Shown here one piece after another: positions 16,743 through 26,062 of a stretch of DNA of 64,000 nt. The DNA is from Dehalobacter restrictus DSM 9455. GTDB lineage: Bacteria; Bacillota; Desulfitobacteriia; Desulfitobacteriales; Syntrophobotulaceae. The notes beneath the pieces are model-generated. The model was not told where the DNA came from and ran no database searches. It saw nothing but the letters and a program-made list of their open reading frames with translations. The stretch spans positions 1,289,001-1,353,000 of the forward strand of contig NZ_CP007033.1 in the NCBI RefSeq assembly GCF_000512895.1, in the 5' to 3' direction. Position 1 is the stretch's first letter; the number at the start of each line of letters is the position of its first letter. Both the position numbers and the translations under genes were made by a program.

Positions 16743-18131
16743 ATGGCATCAAAAGCACCACGACATGATATGCCCTGTCAGGACCCGATTGTCCGGGGGA
16801 AAAATTTCAGCGAAGTTGCGCTGGGATACACGGTAGAGACTGCTGCAGAAGAGGCCAAACGCTGCATTCAGTGCAAGAAGCCAAAATGTGTGGAAGGCTG
16901 CCCGGTAGGGGTAGATATTCCGCAGTTTATCAATAAAATAGCCGAGGGTGAACACCTCGAAGCTGCGTCCATCTTAAAAGGTAAAAATACCCTGCCGGCA
17001 ATTTGCGGACGTGTCTGCCCGCAGGAATCCCAGTGTGAAGCCCAGTGTATCCTTGGCGTAAAGGGCGAACCGGTTGCAATCGGCCGTTTGGAGCGCTTTG
17101 CAGCGGATTACGAAATGGCCAACGGCACAAGCAAATTAGAAAAAGCAACGCCGTCAGGCAAAAAAGTAGCCGTCATTGGTGCTGGTCCTGCCGGACTGAC
17201 CTGTGCAGCTGAGCTTGCCCGCAAAGGCCATGCCGTAACCGTTCTGGAAGCCTTGCATGTGGCCGGCGGCGTACTGATGTACGGAATTCCTGAATTCCGT
17301 CTGCCGAAAGCCATTGTTCAGAAAGAAATCAACAGCTTAAAAGATATGGGCGTCGAAATCCTGGTTAACCAGGTTGTCGGCAAAGTCACTTCTGTTCAGG
17401 AGTTGCTGGCAAACGGCTATGATGCCGTATTTATCGGCACCGGCGCTGGATTGCCATACTTTATGAAGATTCCGGGTGAAAATTACAACGGCGTATATTC
17501 CGCCAATGAGTTTCTGACCCGGTCGAACCTGATGAAAGCCTATGATTTCCCGAATCATGCGACCCCGATCAAAGTAGGGGAGCAGGTCGCGGTACTTGGC
17601 GGCGGCAACGTGGCCATGGACGCAGCCAGAACAGCACTTCGTCTCGGCGCCAAAGACGTATACATCGTTTATCGCCGTTCCATGACCGAACTGCCGGCGC
17701 GTGTTGAGGAAGTGCATCATGCTGAGGAAGAAGGCATTCAATTTAAGATCCTGACCAATCCGATTGCGATCAATGGTGATGAAAACGGTAATGTCAAGAG
17801 CATGACCTGTCTGAAATATGAGCTGGGTGAGCCGGATGCATCCGGACGCCGCCGTCCGGTAGCGATTGAAGGTTCCGAGTTTGACCTGCCGGTGCAGACC
17901 GTCGTAGTCTCAATCGGGCAGGGACCGAATCCGCTCGTGACCACCACGACAGCAGGTTTGGAACTGAACAAGTGGGGGAACATCGTAGCCGATGAGACGA
18001 CCATGGCGACCTCGATTCCGGGTGTGTATGCCGGCGGAGACATCGTGACCGGCGCAGCCACTGTCATTCTGGCAATGGGCGCTGGAAAAACGGCTGCAGC
18101 TTCGATCGACGCGTATTTAATGACAAACTAG
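16743..18131 (+). CDS. nfnB: NfnB-type subunit beta (glutamate synthase small-subunit-like)
   Basis: The 462-residue protein has two N-terminal 4Fe-4S Cys clusters (CIQCKKPKCVEGCPVG, then CGRVCPQESQCEAQC), an FAD site (VIGAGPAGLTCAAEL, about 142) and an NADPH site (VLGGGNVAMDAARTAL, about 285). This architecture is shared by NfnB and by glutamate synthase small subunits. No large GltB subunit is nearby and nfnA lies 2 bp upstream, so NfnB is the better call. It supplies NADPH in anaerobes. Confidence 0.92.
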   Translation: MASKAPRHDMPCQDPIVRGKNFSEVALGYTVETAAEEAKRCIQCKKPKCVEGCPVGVDIPQFINKIAEGEHLEAASILKGKNTLPAICGRVCPQESQCEAQCILGVKGEPVAIGRLERFAADYEMANGTSKLEKATPSGKKVAVIGAGPAGLTCAAELARKGHAVTVLEALHVAGGVLMYGIPEFRLPKAIVQKEINSLKDMGVEILVNQVVGKVTSVQELLANGYDAVFIGTGAGLPYFMKIPGENYNGVYSANEFLTRSNLMKAYDFPNHATPIKVGEQVAVLGGGNVAMDAARTALRLGAKDVYIVYRRSMTELPARVEEVHHAEEEGIQFKILTNPIAINGDENGNVKSMTCLKYELGEPDASGRRRPVAIEGSEFDLPVQTVVVSIGQGPNPLVTTTTAGLELNKWGNIVADETTMATSIPGVYAGGDIVTGAATVILAMGAGKTAAASIDAYLMTN

Positions 18132-18175
18132 CTGACTGTAACACAACTTAGCCCTAAATAAAAGACGTCATATTG

Positions 18176-18225
18176 AAGTGCACCCCAAATGTTGGACAAA
18201 AAAATCTAGCATTTGGAGGTGCACT
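18176..18225. repeat. Inverted repeat downstream of nfnB, IS-end-like or terminator
   Basis: The arms 18176-18190 and 18210-18225 are complementary (AAGTGCACC then CCAAATG against CATTTGG then GGTGCACTT, with one extra base). The sequence resembles the end of an IS3-type element, but no transposase is near. The tail has only four T, so termination is uncertain. Confidence 0.5.
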
Positions 18226-18278
18226 TTTAGCACCATCCAAAAAAATGTAAAAAATTTAAAAACTATCACGTAAAGTAC

Positions 18279-18432
18279 TTGTATACTCATGTGATTTGTG
18301 ATATATTGTACATGTCGGACGGTGGTATGACCACCTGACAAGTTACAATAGGATGAACGGAAACTTTATTTAATTCGGTGTCCAAAAAATTATTATAGAA
18401 AATGGCCGGTACGTGTTCAGCCGGTCATTTTT
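18279..18432 (+). ncRNA. Candidate small RNA with its own promoter and terminator
   Basis: A sigma-A promoter (TTGTAT 18279-18284, 17-nt spacer, TATATT 18302-18307) is followed by about 120 nt without an open frame. The stretch contains a GGTGG/CCACC hairpin at 18321-18335 and ends in a terminator (9-bp stem 18401-18409 with 18421-18429, then five T). The layout fits an independent small RNA or a terminated riboswitch leader. No known class was recognised. Confidence 0.5.
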
Positions 18433-18758
18433 CATTAATGTTTGACTTATGCCTGATTAGAGAGTATATTTTTTATAGGCTTCGAAAGACTTTTGAAACA
18501 TTAGAGTCTTTTTTCAGTGAAACGAAGGCGACTGCCAAAAGGCTTGGCATCAGCCAAGTTTTCTAAAAATGAGAGCAGGTGAGAAAACTGGACGGTGACG
18601 GTTCCTACGGAGGAATAGAAATCTACAATAGTATAAAGCAGGAAAAAGTCTTAGTTTTCTTACGATTTTTTGAACATTGAAAATAGTTCTGTCATCAAGC
18701 AGATAGCGTTGATCATTTGATTCTGAGACTTTCTTCCTGCGGAAAACGGGGGGAAGCT
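18433..18758 (+). promoter_or_regulatory. Long 5' leader of corA with competing hairpins
   Basis: This 325-nt stretch has no gene. A weak terminator-like hairpin lies at 18485-18514. A second hairpin (CTTGGC 18543-18548 with GCCAAG 18553-18558, followed by TTTT) competes with an alternative TGCCA (18533-18537)/TGGCA (18545-18549) pairing. A metal-responsive attenuator is possible, but the M-box consensus was not recognised. Confidence 0.35.
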
Positions 18759-19712
18759 GTGCTCAGAATCTATAAAAATGATGGAATTAATTACCAGGAA
18801 TATGACCTGAACAGCCTGACGCGAAATGCCTGGGTCAACCTTGTTAATCCCGCGTCAGATGAACTTGTTCTGATTGCGGAAAAAACCAACTGCCCGCTTG
18901 ATTTTCTTAAAGCGGCGCTTGATGAAGAAGAACGTCCGCGTATTGAAATCGAAGATGATTCTGCGCTTATTCTTATTAATATACCGGTCATGTTAAGTGA
19001 GACGAGTTATGACACGTTGCCTTTGGGTATCGTTATAACGACTGAAAACATTATCACGGTCTGTCTCGAAAATAACCCCGTTGTTCTCGAATTTAATGAG
19101 TATAACCGGCGGTCTTTCAATACGGCCAAGCGAACAAGGTTTTTGTTTCAGATCCTCTACAAGTCGGCAACGTATTATTTAAGATATCTGCGCCAAATCA
19201 GCAGGTTAAGTGAACAAATTGAAGTGGATCTGCGCAGAACCATGAAAAACAAAGAACTATTCGAACTGATGGATCTCCAGCAGGGTTTAACCTACTTTAC
19301 TTCCTCGCTTCGTTCCAATGGCATTGTTATGGACCGGCTGCTGCGTATTCGCTCAAATAATCAGTGCCGGCATCTCATTCAGATTCATGAAGAAGATGAG
19401 GATTTGCTGGAAGATGTCATCATTGAAAATAATCAGGCTGTTCAGATGGTTGAGATGTACAGCAGGATCTTTACGAATCTGACAGATACGTTTGCATCCA
19501 TTATTTCGAACAACTTGAATATGGTCATGAAATTCTTAACGTCGATGACGATTATTTTAGCGATTCCGACGATGATCGCAAGTTTCTGGGGAATGAATGT
19601 CAATGTCCCTTTCCGCGATTCAAATCCATATGGGTTTGGCTTCGTCGTGGCGATTGCTGCGCTGGTTACGGGAACTGCGGTATATATCCTGATTCGGAGG
19701 AAGATATTATAA
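18759..19712 (+). CDS. corA: CorA family divalent cation transporter
   Basis: The 317-residue protein has the long cytoplasmic alpha/beta funnel domain (1-245) and two C-terminal membrane helices. The signature GMN (FWGMNVNVPF) lies between the helices and forms the pore entrance. CorA pentamers transport Mg2+, Co2+ or Ni2+. The GTG at 18759 is chosen because GGGGGGAA lies just upstream; an in-frame ATG at 18717 is too far from a ribosome site. The C-terminus is Arg/Lys-rich. Confidence 0.93.
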   Translation: MLRIYKNDGINYQEYDLNSLTRNAWVNLVNPASDELVLIAEKTNCPLDFLKAALDEEERPRIEIEDDSALILINIPVMLSETSYDTLPLGIVITTENIITVCLENNPVVLEFNEYNRRSFNTAKRTRFLFQILYKSATYYLRYLRQISRLSEQIEVDLRRTMKNKELFELMDLQQGLTYFTSSLRSNGIVMDRLLRIRSNNQCRHLIQIHEEDEDLLEDVIIENNQAVQMVEMYSRIFTNLTDTFASIISNNLNMVMKFLTSMTIILAIPTMIASFWGMNVNVPFRDSNPYGFGFVVAIAALVTGTAVYILIRRKIL

Positions 19713-19867
19713 GAAAAGATATTCAGTCTAAGATGGCGCTTCATTTGAGGCGCTTTTCCTATTGCTCGGGAAAAATGATAAAAAAATACCACCAATAGTC
19801 TGTGAGCTATCAGCAGTATACGAATACAAAAGATTCTTTACAAAAATGACTAAGTAAGAACAGAACA

Positions 19868-20386
19868 TTACCGGTCAAAATAGATGTTTTTGCTGCTCGC
19901 ATTCAGCGGGATTGCGACAGCGATATCCCCCTCAATTAACCCTATTTTTTTCGCAACGGCGCCTGCGGAATACATGATGCGGTTATCCGCGTTGAGTGTT
20001 CCGGCTGTCTTTACGGCTGATCCGAGCGCAATACCCAGGTCAATCAGGCGCCAGGGACAAAGCGGACCGTTAAATTCCGGCCCTTGCGCGACAGCTTCGA
20101 GCATCGCGCAGTTTGGATGGCCGCAGGCGCCGCAGTTTAAGCCGGCATGTTTGGCATTCTTCAGAGACAGTAAAACCAGCGCCTGAGAATTACGTATATT
20201 GGCAGCATCACGGTTGAAAAATTTCTTCCCGTTTTCCTCGCTGCACTTCGACATTTCATCGGCCAGATAAGTCAGTACAGATGATTCTGTAATGACCTTT
20301 ACGTTTATGTAATCCTGTCCTTTTGCTTTCGGAGCAGTGACTGCGGACAAAGCCATAAGCTCTGCTACTGTTTTCATAATTTCCAT
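19868..20386 (-). CDS. DUF2148 ferredoxin-domain protein
   Basis: The 172-residue protein has a Cys motif CGACGHPNCAML (about 95-107) and a further Cys in GPLCPWR, as in DUF2148 iron-sulfur proteins of anaerobes. It probably binds one 4Fe-4S cluster; the reaction is unknown. It is transcribed against corA and xseA. Confidence 0.85.
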   Translation of the reverse strand: MEIMKTVAELMALSAVTAPKAKGQDYINVKVITESSVLTYLADEMSKCSEENGKKFFNRDAANIRNSQALVLLSLKNAKHAGLNCGACGHPNCAMLEAVAQGPEFNGPLCPWRLIDLGIALGSAVKTAGTLNADNRIMYSAGAVAKKIGLIEGDIAVAIPLNASSKNIYFDR

Positions 20387-20565
20387 ATTTCTGCTTCTCC
20401 CTTCAAAATTGTGCGCTGTTCTAGTGTTTTTGGTATTTTGTAAGTATAATAGTACTATTATTATAACGAATTACCAGAACTTTGTAAAAATCTGCACGCC
20501 ATTATATCCATATTTTTAAGATTGACAAGGATATTTAAAGGGTATTTAAATGAGGTGGAACTGAT

Positions 20566-21813
20566 TTGACTGAAAGAATACTGACAGTATCGGAAGTCAA
20601 CCGGGAAATCAATGACGCGCTGAAAAAACATAACGGTTTATGGAATTGCTGGGTGACAGGCGAGATATCTAATTTTAAAGATCATATTCCATCAGGTCAC
20701 TGGTATTTTACATTGAAAGATAAAGAAGCCGGCATTAAAACCGTAATGTTTAAAACCAGGAATCTGACGGCCGGTTTTCAGCCTCAAAACGGAATGAAGG
20801 TGTCGATCCGGGGAAGTATCCGTCTTTATGAAAAAGACGGCAGCGTCCAGCTGTATGCGGAAGAAATCTACCCGAGCGGCCTCGGTGCTTTATACCTGGC
20901 ATTTGAACAGCTAAAGAGCCGCTTGGCTGCCGAAGGACTGTTCGCCGCAGAGAAAAAGAAACCGATTCCAAGATTTCCTTCGAGGGTGGCCATTGTGACC
21001 AGTTCTACCGGAGCAGCGCTGAAGGACATCTTGCACATTGCCCGAAGACGCAATCCATTGGTTTCTTTAATCATTATTCCTTCTGCGGTTCAGGGTGAGG
21101 CAGCACCGGGAGAAATCGCCCGAGCTATTCAGCGGGCCAATCATTACGGAGAGATTGACCTGCTGATTGTCGGCAGGGGAGGCGGTTCCCTGGAAGAACT
21201 ATGGGCTTTCAACACTGAGGAGGTGGCAAGAGCCATTGCCGCTTCCAGCATACCGGTGGTTTCTGCTGTCGGTCATGAAGTCGATTATACGATTGCGGAT
21301 TTTGTTGCCGATTTAAGAGCACCGACGCCGTCAGCTGCTGCAGAATTGGTCATTCCGGTCCTTAACGAATTGAAAGACGGTATCCGTTATTATGAAGAAA
21401 AACTCACACAAAGGATCCAAAGCGTTCTGCGAACCAAAAGGCATAAAGTGGAAGAACTGATGTCCAACTCTGCTTTGGCCCGCCCGGGCTGGCGTGTCGA
21501 ACAGTCCAGACAGAATCTGGATTATCTCTCCACGCGTCTTGTCGAGGGAATGACTGGATTTCTGACAGAAAAAAATGGTATACTTAGGTTGTTAAGCGCG
21601 AAAATTGACTTATTAAGTCCCTTAAATATACTGGGAAGAGGATATTCGTTAGCCTATGATATCGAGGGGAAATTAATCAAAACGGTAAGACAGGCCGCAG
21701 CAGGGGACGCTTTATCCGTGCGGCTCAGTGACGGGACATTAATCTGCGAAGTTACAGATATAGAAGAACTTCAAGCTTCAAACGATTCAAACGTCAAGAG
21801 AGGGTTACCATGA
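20566..21813 (+). CDS. xseA: Exodeoxyribonuclease VII large subunit
   Basis: The 415-residue protein has an N-terminal OB fold (WVTGEISNFKDH through VSIRGSIRLYEKDG), a nuclease core (VGRGGGSLEELWAFN, VVSAVGHEVDYTIADFVAD) and a C-terminal coiled coil plus short tail. With XseB it degrades single-stranded DNA into oligonucleotides. It starts at TTG 20566 with GAGGTGG upstream. It overlaps xseB by 4 nt. Confidence 0.96.
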   Translation: MTERILTVSEVNREINDALKKHNGLWNCWVTGEISNFKDHIPSGHWYFTLKDKEAGIKTVMFKTRNLTAGFQPQNGMKVSIRGSIRLYEKDGSVQLYAEEIYPSGLGALYLAFEQLKSRLAAEGLFAAEKKKPIPRFPSRVAIVTSSTGAALKDILHIARRRNPLVSLIIIPSAVQGEAAPGEIARAIQRANHYGEIDLLIVGRGGGSLEELWAFNTEEVARAIAASSIPVVSAVGHEVDYTIADFVADLRAPTPSAAAELVIPVLNELKDGIRYYEEKLTQRIQSVLRTKRHKVEELMSNSALARPGWRVEQSRQNLDYLSTRLVEGMTGFLTEKNGILRLLSAKIDLLSPLNILGRGYSLAYDIEGKLIKTVRQAAAGDALSVRLSDGTLICEVTDIEELQASNDSNVKRGLP

Positions 21814-22046
21814 AAAAGAATAGCGATAAAGAAGCCTTCACCTTCGATAAAGGGATTGAAAGGCTGGAGCAAATCATTAATGATCTGGATCAGAACAATG
21901 TGCAGCTCGAGCAGTCCCTGGACTTGTTTGGGGAAGGAGTTAAGCTGATCAAACAATGTAACGGCCTTCTGGATTCGGCCGAAGCAAAGGTCAAAGTGTT
22001 GTTGGAAAATAGTAAAGGCGAACTGGTTGTAACCGATCAAGATTAG
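21810..22046 (+). CDS. xseB: Exodeoxyribonuclease VII small subunit
   Basis: The 78-residue helical protein has the XseB pattern FDKGIERLEQIINDLD and LEQSLDLFGEGVKLIKQC. It wraps the XseA coiled coil. It overlaps xseA, so translation is likely coupled. Confidence 0.95.
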   Translation: MKKNSDKEAFTFDKGIERLEQIINDLDQNNVQLEQSLDLFGEGVKLIKQCNGLLDSAEAKVKVLLENSKGELVVTDQD

Positions 22047-22061
22047 GAGTACAGACAGAAA

Positions 22062-22928
22062 ATGTTTAAAGAACGCTATCATGACTATTTGGAGATGGTT
22101 GAACAATATCTCAATCATTTGCCGCTGGATCGGAATATCCTGGCCAGGAGTATGAACTATTCCCTGGTCGGCGGAGGTAAAAGGATTCGGCCCGTATTGG
22201 CTCTGGCCTGTGCGGAGCTTGTCGGCGGCCGTCCGGAAGAGCTTGTGTCAGAAGCAGCTGCGATCGAGCTTATCCACACCTATTCCCTGATTCATGACGA
22301 TCTTCCGGCCATGGATGATGATGATTATCGCCGAGGTAAACTGTCTAACCATAAAGTGTTCGGAGAAGCGGGAGCCATTTTGGCGGGTGATGCCTTGCTT
22401 ACGCTTGCTTTTGAGCTGCTGGCCGGACCTTCGGCAATAGAGGCTCAGAATAAATTAAGGGTCATCAGAGAGACCGCTCAAGCCGCGGGCTGGCAGGGCA
22501 TGGTCGGCGGGCAGAGCCTGGATACGCTTGGAAACCTAGAAAACAGTACGCTGGCTGATATCGAGCAGGTCCATCATTTAAAGACCGGCGCTCTTCTGAA
22601 GGCTTCAGCTCGTCTTGGCGCAATTCTAGGCGGAGGATCGGAACCGGAGATTGAAATCCTGACAAGCTATGCTTTATACTTGGGATTAGCCTTTCAAATC
22701 AAAGATGATATTCTTGATGTTGTAGGAGAAAGTGCGGTTATCGGTAAATCCGCCGGTAAGGACCAGAGATCCGGCAAACCAACCTATCCGTCGCTGCTGG
22801 GGCTTGAGGGGGCCAGGGAACAACTGGAAAAAACGATCTTTCTGGCGAAAGAATCCCTATCTTGTTTTGGCCCGAAAGCAGCGTTTTTATTATCGCTGGC
22901 TGACTACACCGCTGAAAGAACAAACTAG
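22062..22928 (+). CDS. ispA: Polyprenyl synthetase (farnesyl/geranyl diphosphate synthase)
   Basis: The 288-residue prenyltransferase carries the first Asp-rich motif DDLPAMDDDD (about 82-91), the upstream GGGKRIRPVL, and the second motif FQIKDDILD. It condenses isopentenyl diphosphate with allylic diphosphates to supply C15 or C20 units for quinones, undecaprenol and hopanoids. It lies between xseB and dxs, the normal Firmicute order. Confidence 0.94.
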   Translation: MFKERYHDYLEMVEQYLNHLPLDRNILARSMNYSLVGGGKRIRPVLALACAELVGGRPEELVSEAAAIELIHTYSLIHDDLPAMDDDDYRRGKLSNHKVFGEAGAILAGDALLTLAFELLAGPSAIEAQNKLRVIRETAQAAGWQGMVGGQSLDTLGNLENSTLADIEQVHHLKTGALLKASARLGAILGGGSEPEIEILTSYALYLGLAFQIKDDILDVVGESAVIGKSAGKDQRSGKPTYPSLLGLEGAREQLEKTIFLAKESLSCFGPKAAFLLSLADYTAERTN

Positions 22929-23015
22929 ATAAAAATGACGAATGACGGGAACAATGACAGAAACATCATCATGATAGAAAAAATTAATCAGGATGAGAGA
23001 GGATGATTCATCTCC

Positions 23016-23474
23016 ATGAACCCAGTCTCTTCGATATTGAACAACAATATCATGTGGGTTTCGCTTTTTGCCTGGATACTTGCCCAATTTTTAAAGATCC
23101 TGATCAATTTTGTGATTGAGAAGGAATGGGATTTTGATCTTCTGACAAGTTCCGGTGGATTTCCAAGTTCTCATACAGCGATTGTCTGTGCCTTGGCCAT
23201 CAGCATTGGCAAAACCGATGGCTGGGAATCTTCTCTGTTTGCGATTGCTGTTACGCTGGCTGTTATTGTCATGTATGATGCTGCCGGTGTCCGGCGCGCA
23301 GCCGGAAATCATGCCAGAATTATCAACTATCTTGTGGAATGGATGCGGCAGCACCCGACAGATTTTTTAGGTTATAATATTCAAGAGGAAAAGTTTAAGG
23401 AACTAATCGGTCATACGCCTTTTGAAGTGTTTGGCGGCGCAATTCTAGGCTGCGCAGTCGGTTTGATCTTTTAG
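23016..23474 (+). CDS. Divergent PAP2 (DUF212) membrane protein
   Basis: The 152-residue protein has four hydrophobic segments and the DUF212 motifs GGFPSSHTAIVCALA and YDAAGVRRAAGNHARIIN. These resemble the acid phosphatase PAP2 signature, so a lipid-phosphate phosphatase role is possible. Given its position between ispA and dxs, an undecaprenyl or isoprenoid phosphate substrate is inference. Confidence 0.88.
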   Translation: MNPVSSILNNNIMWVSLFAWILAQFLKILINFVIEKEWDFDLLTSSGGFPSSHTAIVCALAISIGKTDGWESSLFAIAVTLAVIVMYDAAGVRRAAGNHARIINYLVEWMRQHPTDFLGYNIQEEKFKELIGHTPFEVFGGAILGCAVGLIF

Positions 23475-23550
23475 TGACGCCAGAATGCAGCGCATTCTCA
23501 TGTCGTTATTTTGAGCACGGGGTATAGGATTAGAAAGGCAGGATAGACTT

Positions 23551-24127
23551 TTGGTTCGCAAGAAACAAAGTGTTCGCTATATTATTACCGTATTTATTGC
23601 CACGTTTTTTATTGCTTCACTTCTGGGAAGTGGAACAGAGGCTTTTTAAGGTTTTTTCGGTAAGCCTGACCTGGATATTGCTCATGGTTGTGATTACGGT
23701 CGGAATCCTGTTTGATATCATCGGTATTGCGGTGACAGCTGCTGATGAAGCGCCTCACCATGCCAGGGCAGCCAAAAAAGTTTTTGGTGCCAAGCAGTCT
23801 GTCTATTTAATCAAACACGCCGATAAAGTCGCCAATTTTGCCAATGATATTGTCGGTGATATCACGGGAACATTAAGCGGGGCGATGGGCGCGACCATTA
23901 TCTTAAGCTTAATCGCTAAATTTTCTGTTTTAAGTACCTGGAAGGTACTTTTAAATGTGTTGATTTTGGCCTTGATTGCTTCGCTTACTGTGACGGGAAA
24001 GGCCTGGGGCAAAACCATTGCGATTAACGAAGCAAATCGGATTGTTGATATGACCGGCAGAGTGATTGCCAGTGTGGAAAAGGTAACTGGACTGAGCATG
24101 ACAAAAAATAAACGAGGAGGAAAATAA
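23551..24127 (+). pseudogene. Membrane protein, CNNM/DUF21-like, with a one-base frameshift
   Basis: Reading from TTG 23551 gives a good start with an N-terminal membrane helix (MVRKKQSVRYIITVFI, then LLGSGTEAF), stopped by TAA at 23647-23649. The frame from 23642 continues as FKVFSVSLTW and four hydrophobic segments to 24127. Removing one T from the run 23643-23647 joins the two frames cleanly. The body (ADEAPHHARAAKKVFGAK, ANFANDIVGDITGTLSGAMG) resembles the CNNM membrane domain. A GTG at 23570 would give a 185-residue product with a poor start. It is a real frameshift or a sequencing error in a homopolymer. Confidence 0.7.
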
Positions 24128-24128
24128 T

Positions 24129-26003
24129 TTGCGGCTTCTGGACAAAATTGATTCTCCGACCGACCTGAAAAGCTTAAACGAAAGTGACCTGACAGTTCTG
24201 GCCGAAGAACTCCGTCAGGAGATGATAGATATTATTTCTGTGAATGGCGGTCATCTGGCATCAAACCTCGGCGTTGTGGAACTGACCCTGGCGCTGCATA
24301 GAGTATTTGACACCCCAACCGACAAGATTATCTGGGATGTTGGTCATCAGGCCTATGTTCATAAGATTCTAACCGGAAGGAAGGACGCTTTTAAGACGAT
24401 CCGGCAATTTCACGGTTTGGCAGGTTTTCCGAAGAGAGAGGAAAGCGAATACGACTGTTTTGATACCGGACATGCCAGCACTTCCATCTCAGCTGCACTG
24501 GGCTTCGCCAAAGCCAGGGACATTAAGAAGGAAAATTATCATGTTGTTGCTGTGATTGGTGATGGGGCAATGAGCGGCGGGATGGCCTATGAAGCGATGA
24601 ATCATGCCGGTAACAGCGACAGCAATTTAATTATTGTTTTAAATGACAACGAAATGTTTATCTCCCAGAATGTCGGCGCAATGTCCTCGTATCTGAACAA
24701 GATCAGGACAGATCCATCTTACGACAGAAGGAAGAAAGATGTCCAAAAGTTCATAAGAAATATCCCGTGTATTGGTTCCTCCATGGCCAAAGCAGCCGGA
24801 AGGGCTAAAGACGGCATTAAATATTTCTTGGTACCCGGTCTGTTGTTCGAGGAGCTGGGTCTGACCTATCTCGGGCCAATTAATGGACATGATATTGCGG
24901 CACTGGAAAAGGTTCTCCATCAGGCCAAACAAAAAAAAGGTCCGGTTCTGGTTCACATTAAGACCTGTAAGGGCAATGGGTATGAGCCGGCCAAGCAAAG
25001 CCCGGATATCTTCCATGGGGTAGGGCCATTTTCCAAAGAAACGGGTGAAATGGTTAAAAAGAATGCGCCGCCGACTTATACGGAAGTCTTTGGACGGACC
25101 ATTTGTGAATTGGCGGAAGAGGATAACAGGATCGTTGCAGTTACGGCAGCCATGGGATCGGGGACAGGTCTGAACAATTTCGGCCAAAATTACCCCGAAA
25201 GATTTTTTGATGTCGGAATTGCCGAACCGCACGCGGTAACTTTTGCTGCGGCACTCGCGCTGGAGGGACTGAAACCGGTTGTTTCCATGTATTCCACGTT
25301 CTATCAGAGAGCGTATGACCAGGTCCTGCATGATGTCTGCCTGCAAAACGCCAAGGTCGTGTTTGCGGTCGACAGGGCCGGCGTCGTCGGCGAGGACGGG
25401 AAGACGCATCATGGTATATTCGATATCTCTTTTTTCAGAACGATCCCGAACCTCACCTTGATGGCACCGAAAGATGAAAATGAACTTAAACATATGATTC
25501 ATACAGCGCTCACCTTGGACAACCCGGTAGCTGTCCGGTACCCGAGGTCGGCCGGTGTCGGTGTGAAGATTGATAAGGAATTCGAAACATTGCCGAAAGG
25601 CAAAGCGGAACTGCTGCGAGAGGGCCAGGATATTACCCTGATCGGTTTTGGGCCGGTTGTCAATTTTTGTATGGAGGCTGCTAAGCAGCTGGAGTCTGAA
25701 GGTATTCAGGCCGGTGTGATTAATTTGCGTTTTATCAATCCGATCGATCGGGAAATGGTGACTGCTGAGGTCCAAAAAACAGGGAGGCTGGTTACGGTTG
25801 AGGACCATATCCTCGCCGGAGGGATGGGCAGCGCGGTACTGGAAGTTCTCGAAGAAGAAGGAATTCAAGGTACAGCAGTCGAACGGATAGGATATGATGA
25901 TTATGTTGAACACGGGGCAATTCCGCTTCTCCATCAAGACTGCGGCCTTACAATTGAGCATATTGTCAGTGTTTCCAGAGAACTGATGAAGAATAGATGT
26001 TAA
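24129..26003 (+). CDS. dxs: 1-deoxy-D-xylulose-5-phosphate synthase
   Basis: The 624-residue thiamine diphosphate enzyme condenses pyruvate with glyceraldehyde 3-phosphate in the first step of the MEP isoprenoid pathway. Visible signatures are GGHLASNLGVVELTLALH, the TPP/Mg site VIGDGAMSGGMAYEAMN, and the transketolase segment GIAEPHAVTFAAALA. A TTG start is used with GAGGAGG upstream, 1 bp after the preceding gene. A 440-codon open frame on the opposite strand is a shadow. Confidence 0.97.
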   Translation: MRLLDKIDSPTDLKSLNESDLTVLAEELRQEMIDIISVNGGHLASNLGVVELTLALHRVFDTPTDKIIWDVGHQAYVHKILTGRKDAFKTIRQFHGLAGFPKREESEYDCFDTGHASTSISAALGFAKARDIKKENYHVVAVIGDGAMSGGMAYEAMNHAGNSDSNLIIVLNDNEMFISQNVGAMSSYLNKIRTDPSYDRRKKDVQKFIRNIPCIGSSMAKAAGRAKDGIKYFLVPGLLFEELGLTYLGPINGHDIAALEKVLHQAKQKKGPVLVHIKTCKGNGYEPAKQSPDIFHGVGPFSKETGEMVKKNAPPTYTEVFGRTICELAEEDNRIVAVTAAMGSGTGLNNFGQNYPERFFDVGIAEPHAVTFAAALALEGLKPVVSMYSTFYQRAYDQVLHDVCLQNAKVVFAVDRAGVVGEDGKTHHGIFDISFFRTIPNLTLMAPKDENELKHMIHTALTLDNPVAVRYPRSAGVGVKIDKEFETLPKGKAELLREGQDITLIGFGPVVNFCMEAAKQLESEGIQAGVINLRFINPIDREMVTAEVQKTGRLVTVEDHILAGGMGSAVLEVLEEEGIQGTAVERIGYDDYVEHGAIPLLHQDCGLTIEHIVSVSRELMKNRC

Positions 26004-26062
26004 TGATTTATTAACGATTTATTAATGATTTTAAATAGATATAGAGCAAGGATGGGCATATC

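Noticed and set aside
18433-18758. M-box magnesium riboswitch upstream of corA
   Set aside because: The conserved M-box core segments were not found, so only a generic structured leader is reported.
24639-25961. 440-codon open frame on the strand opposite dxs
   Set aside because: It lies entirely inside dxs, has no ribosome site and no recognisable domain, and is explained by the codon bias of dxs.
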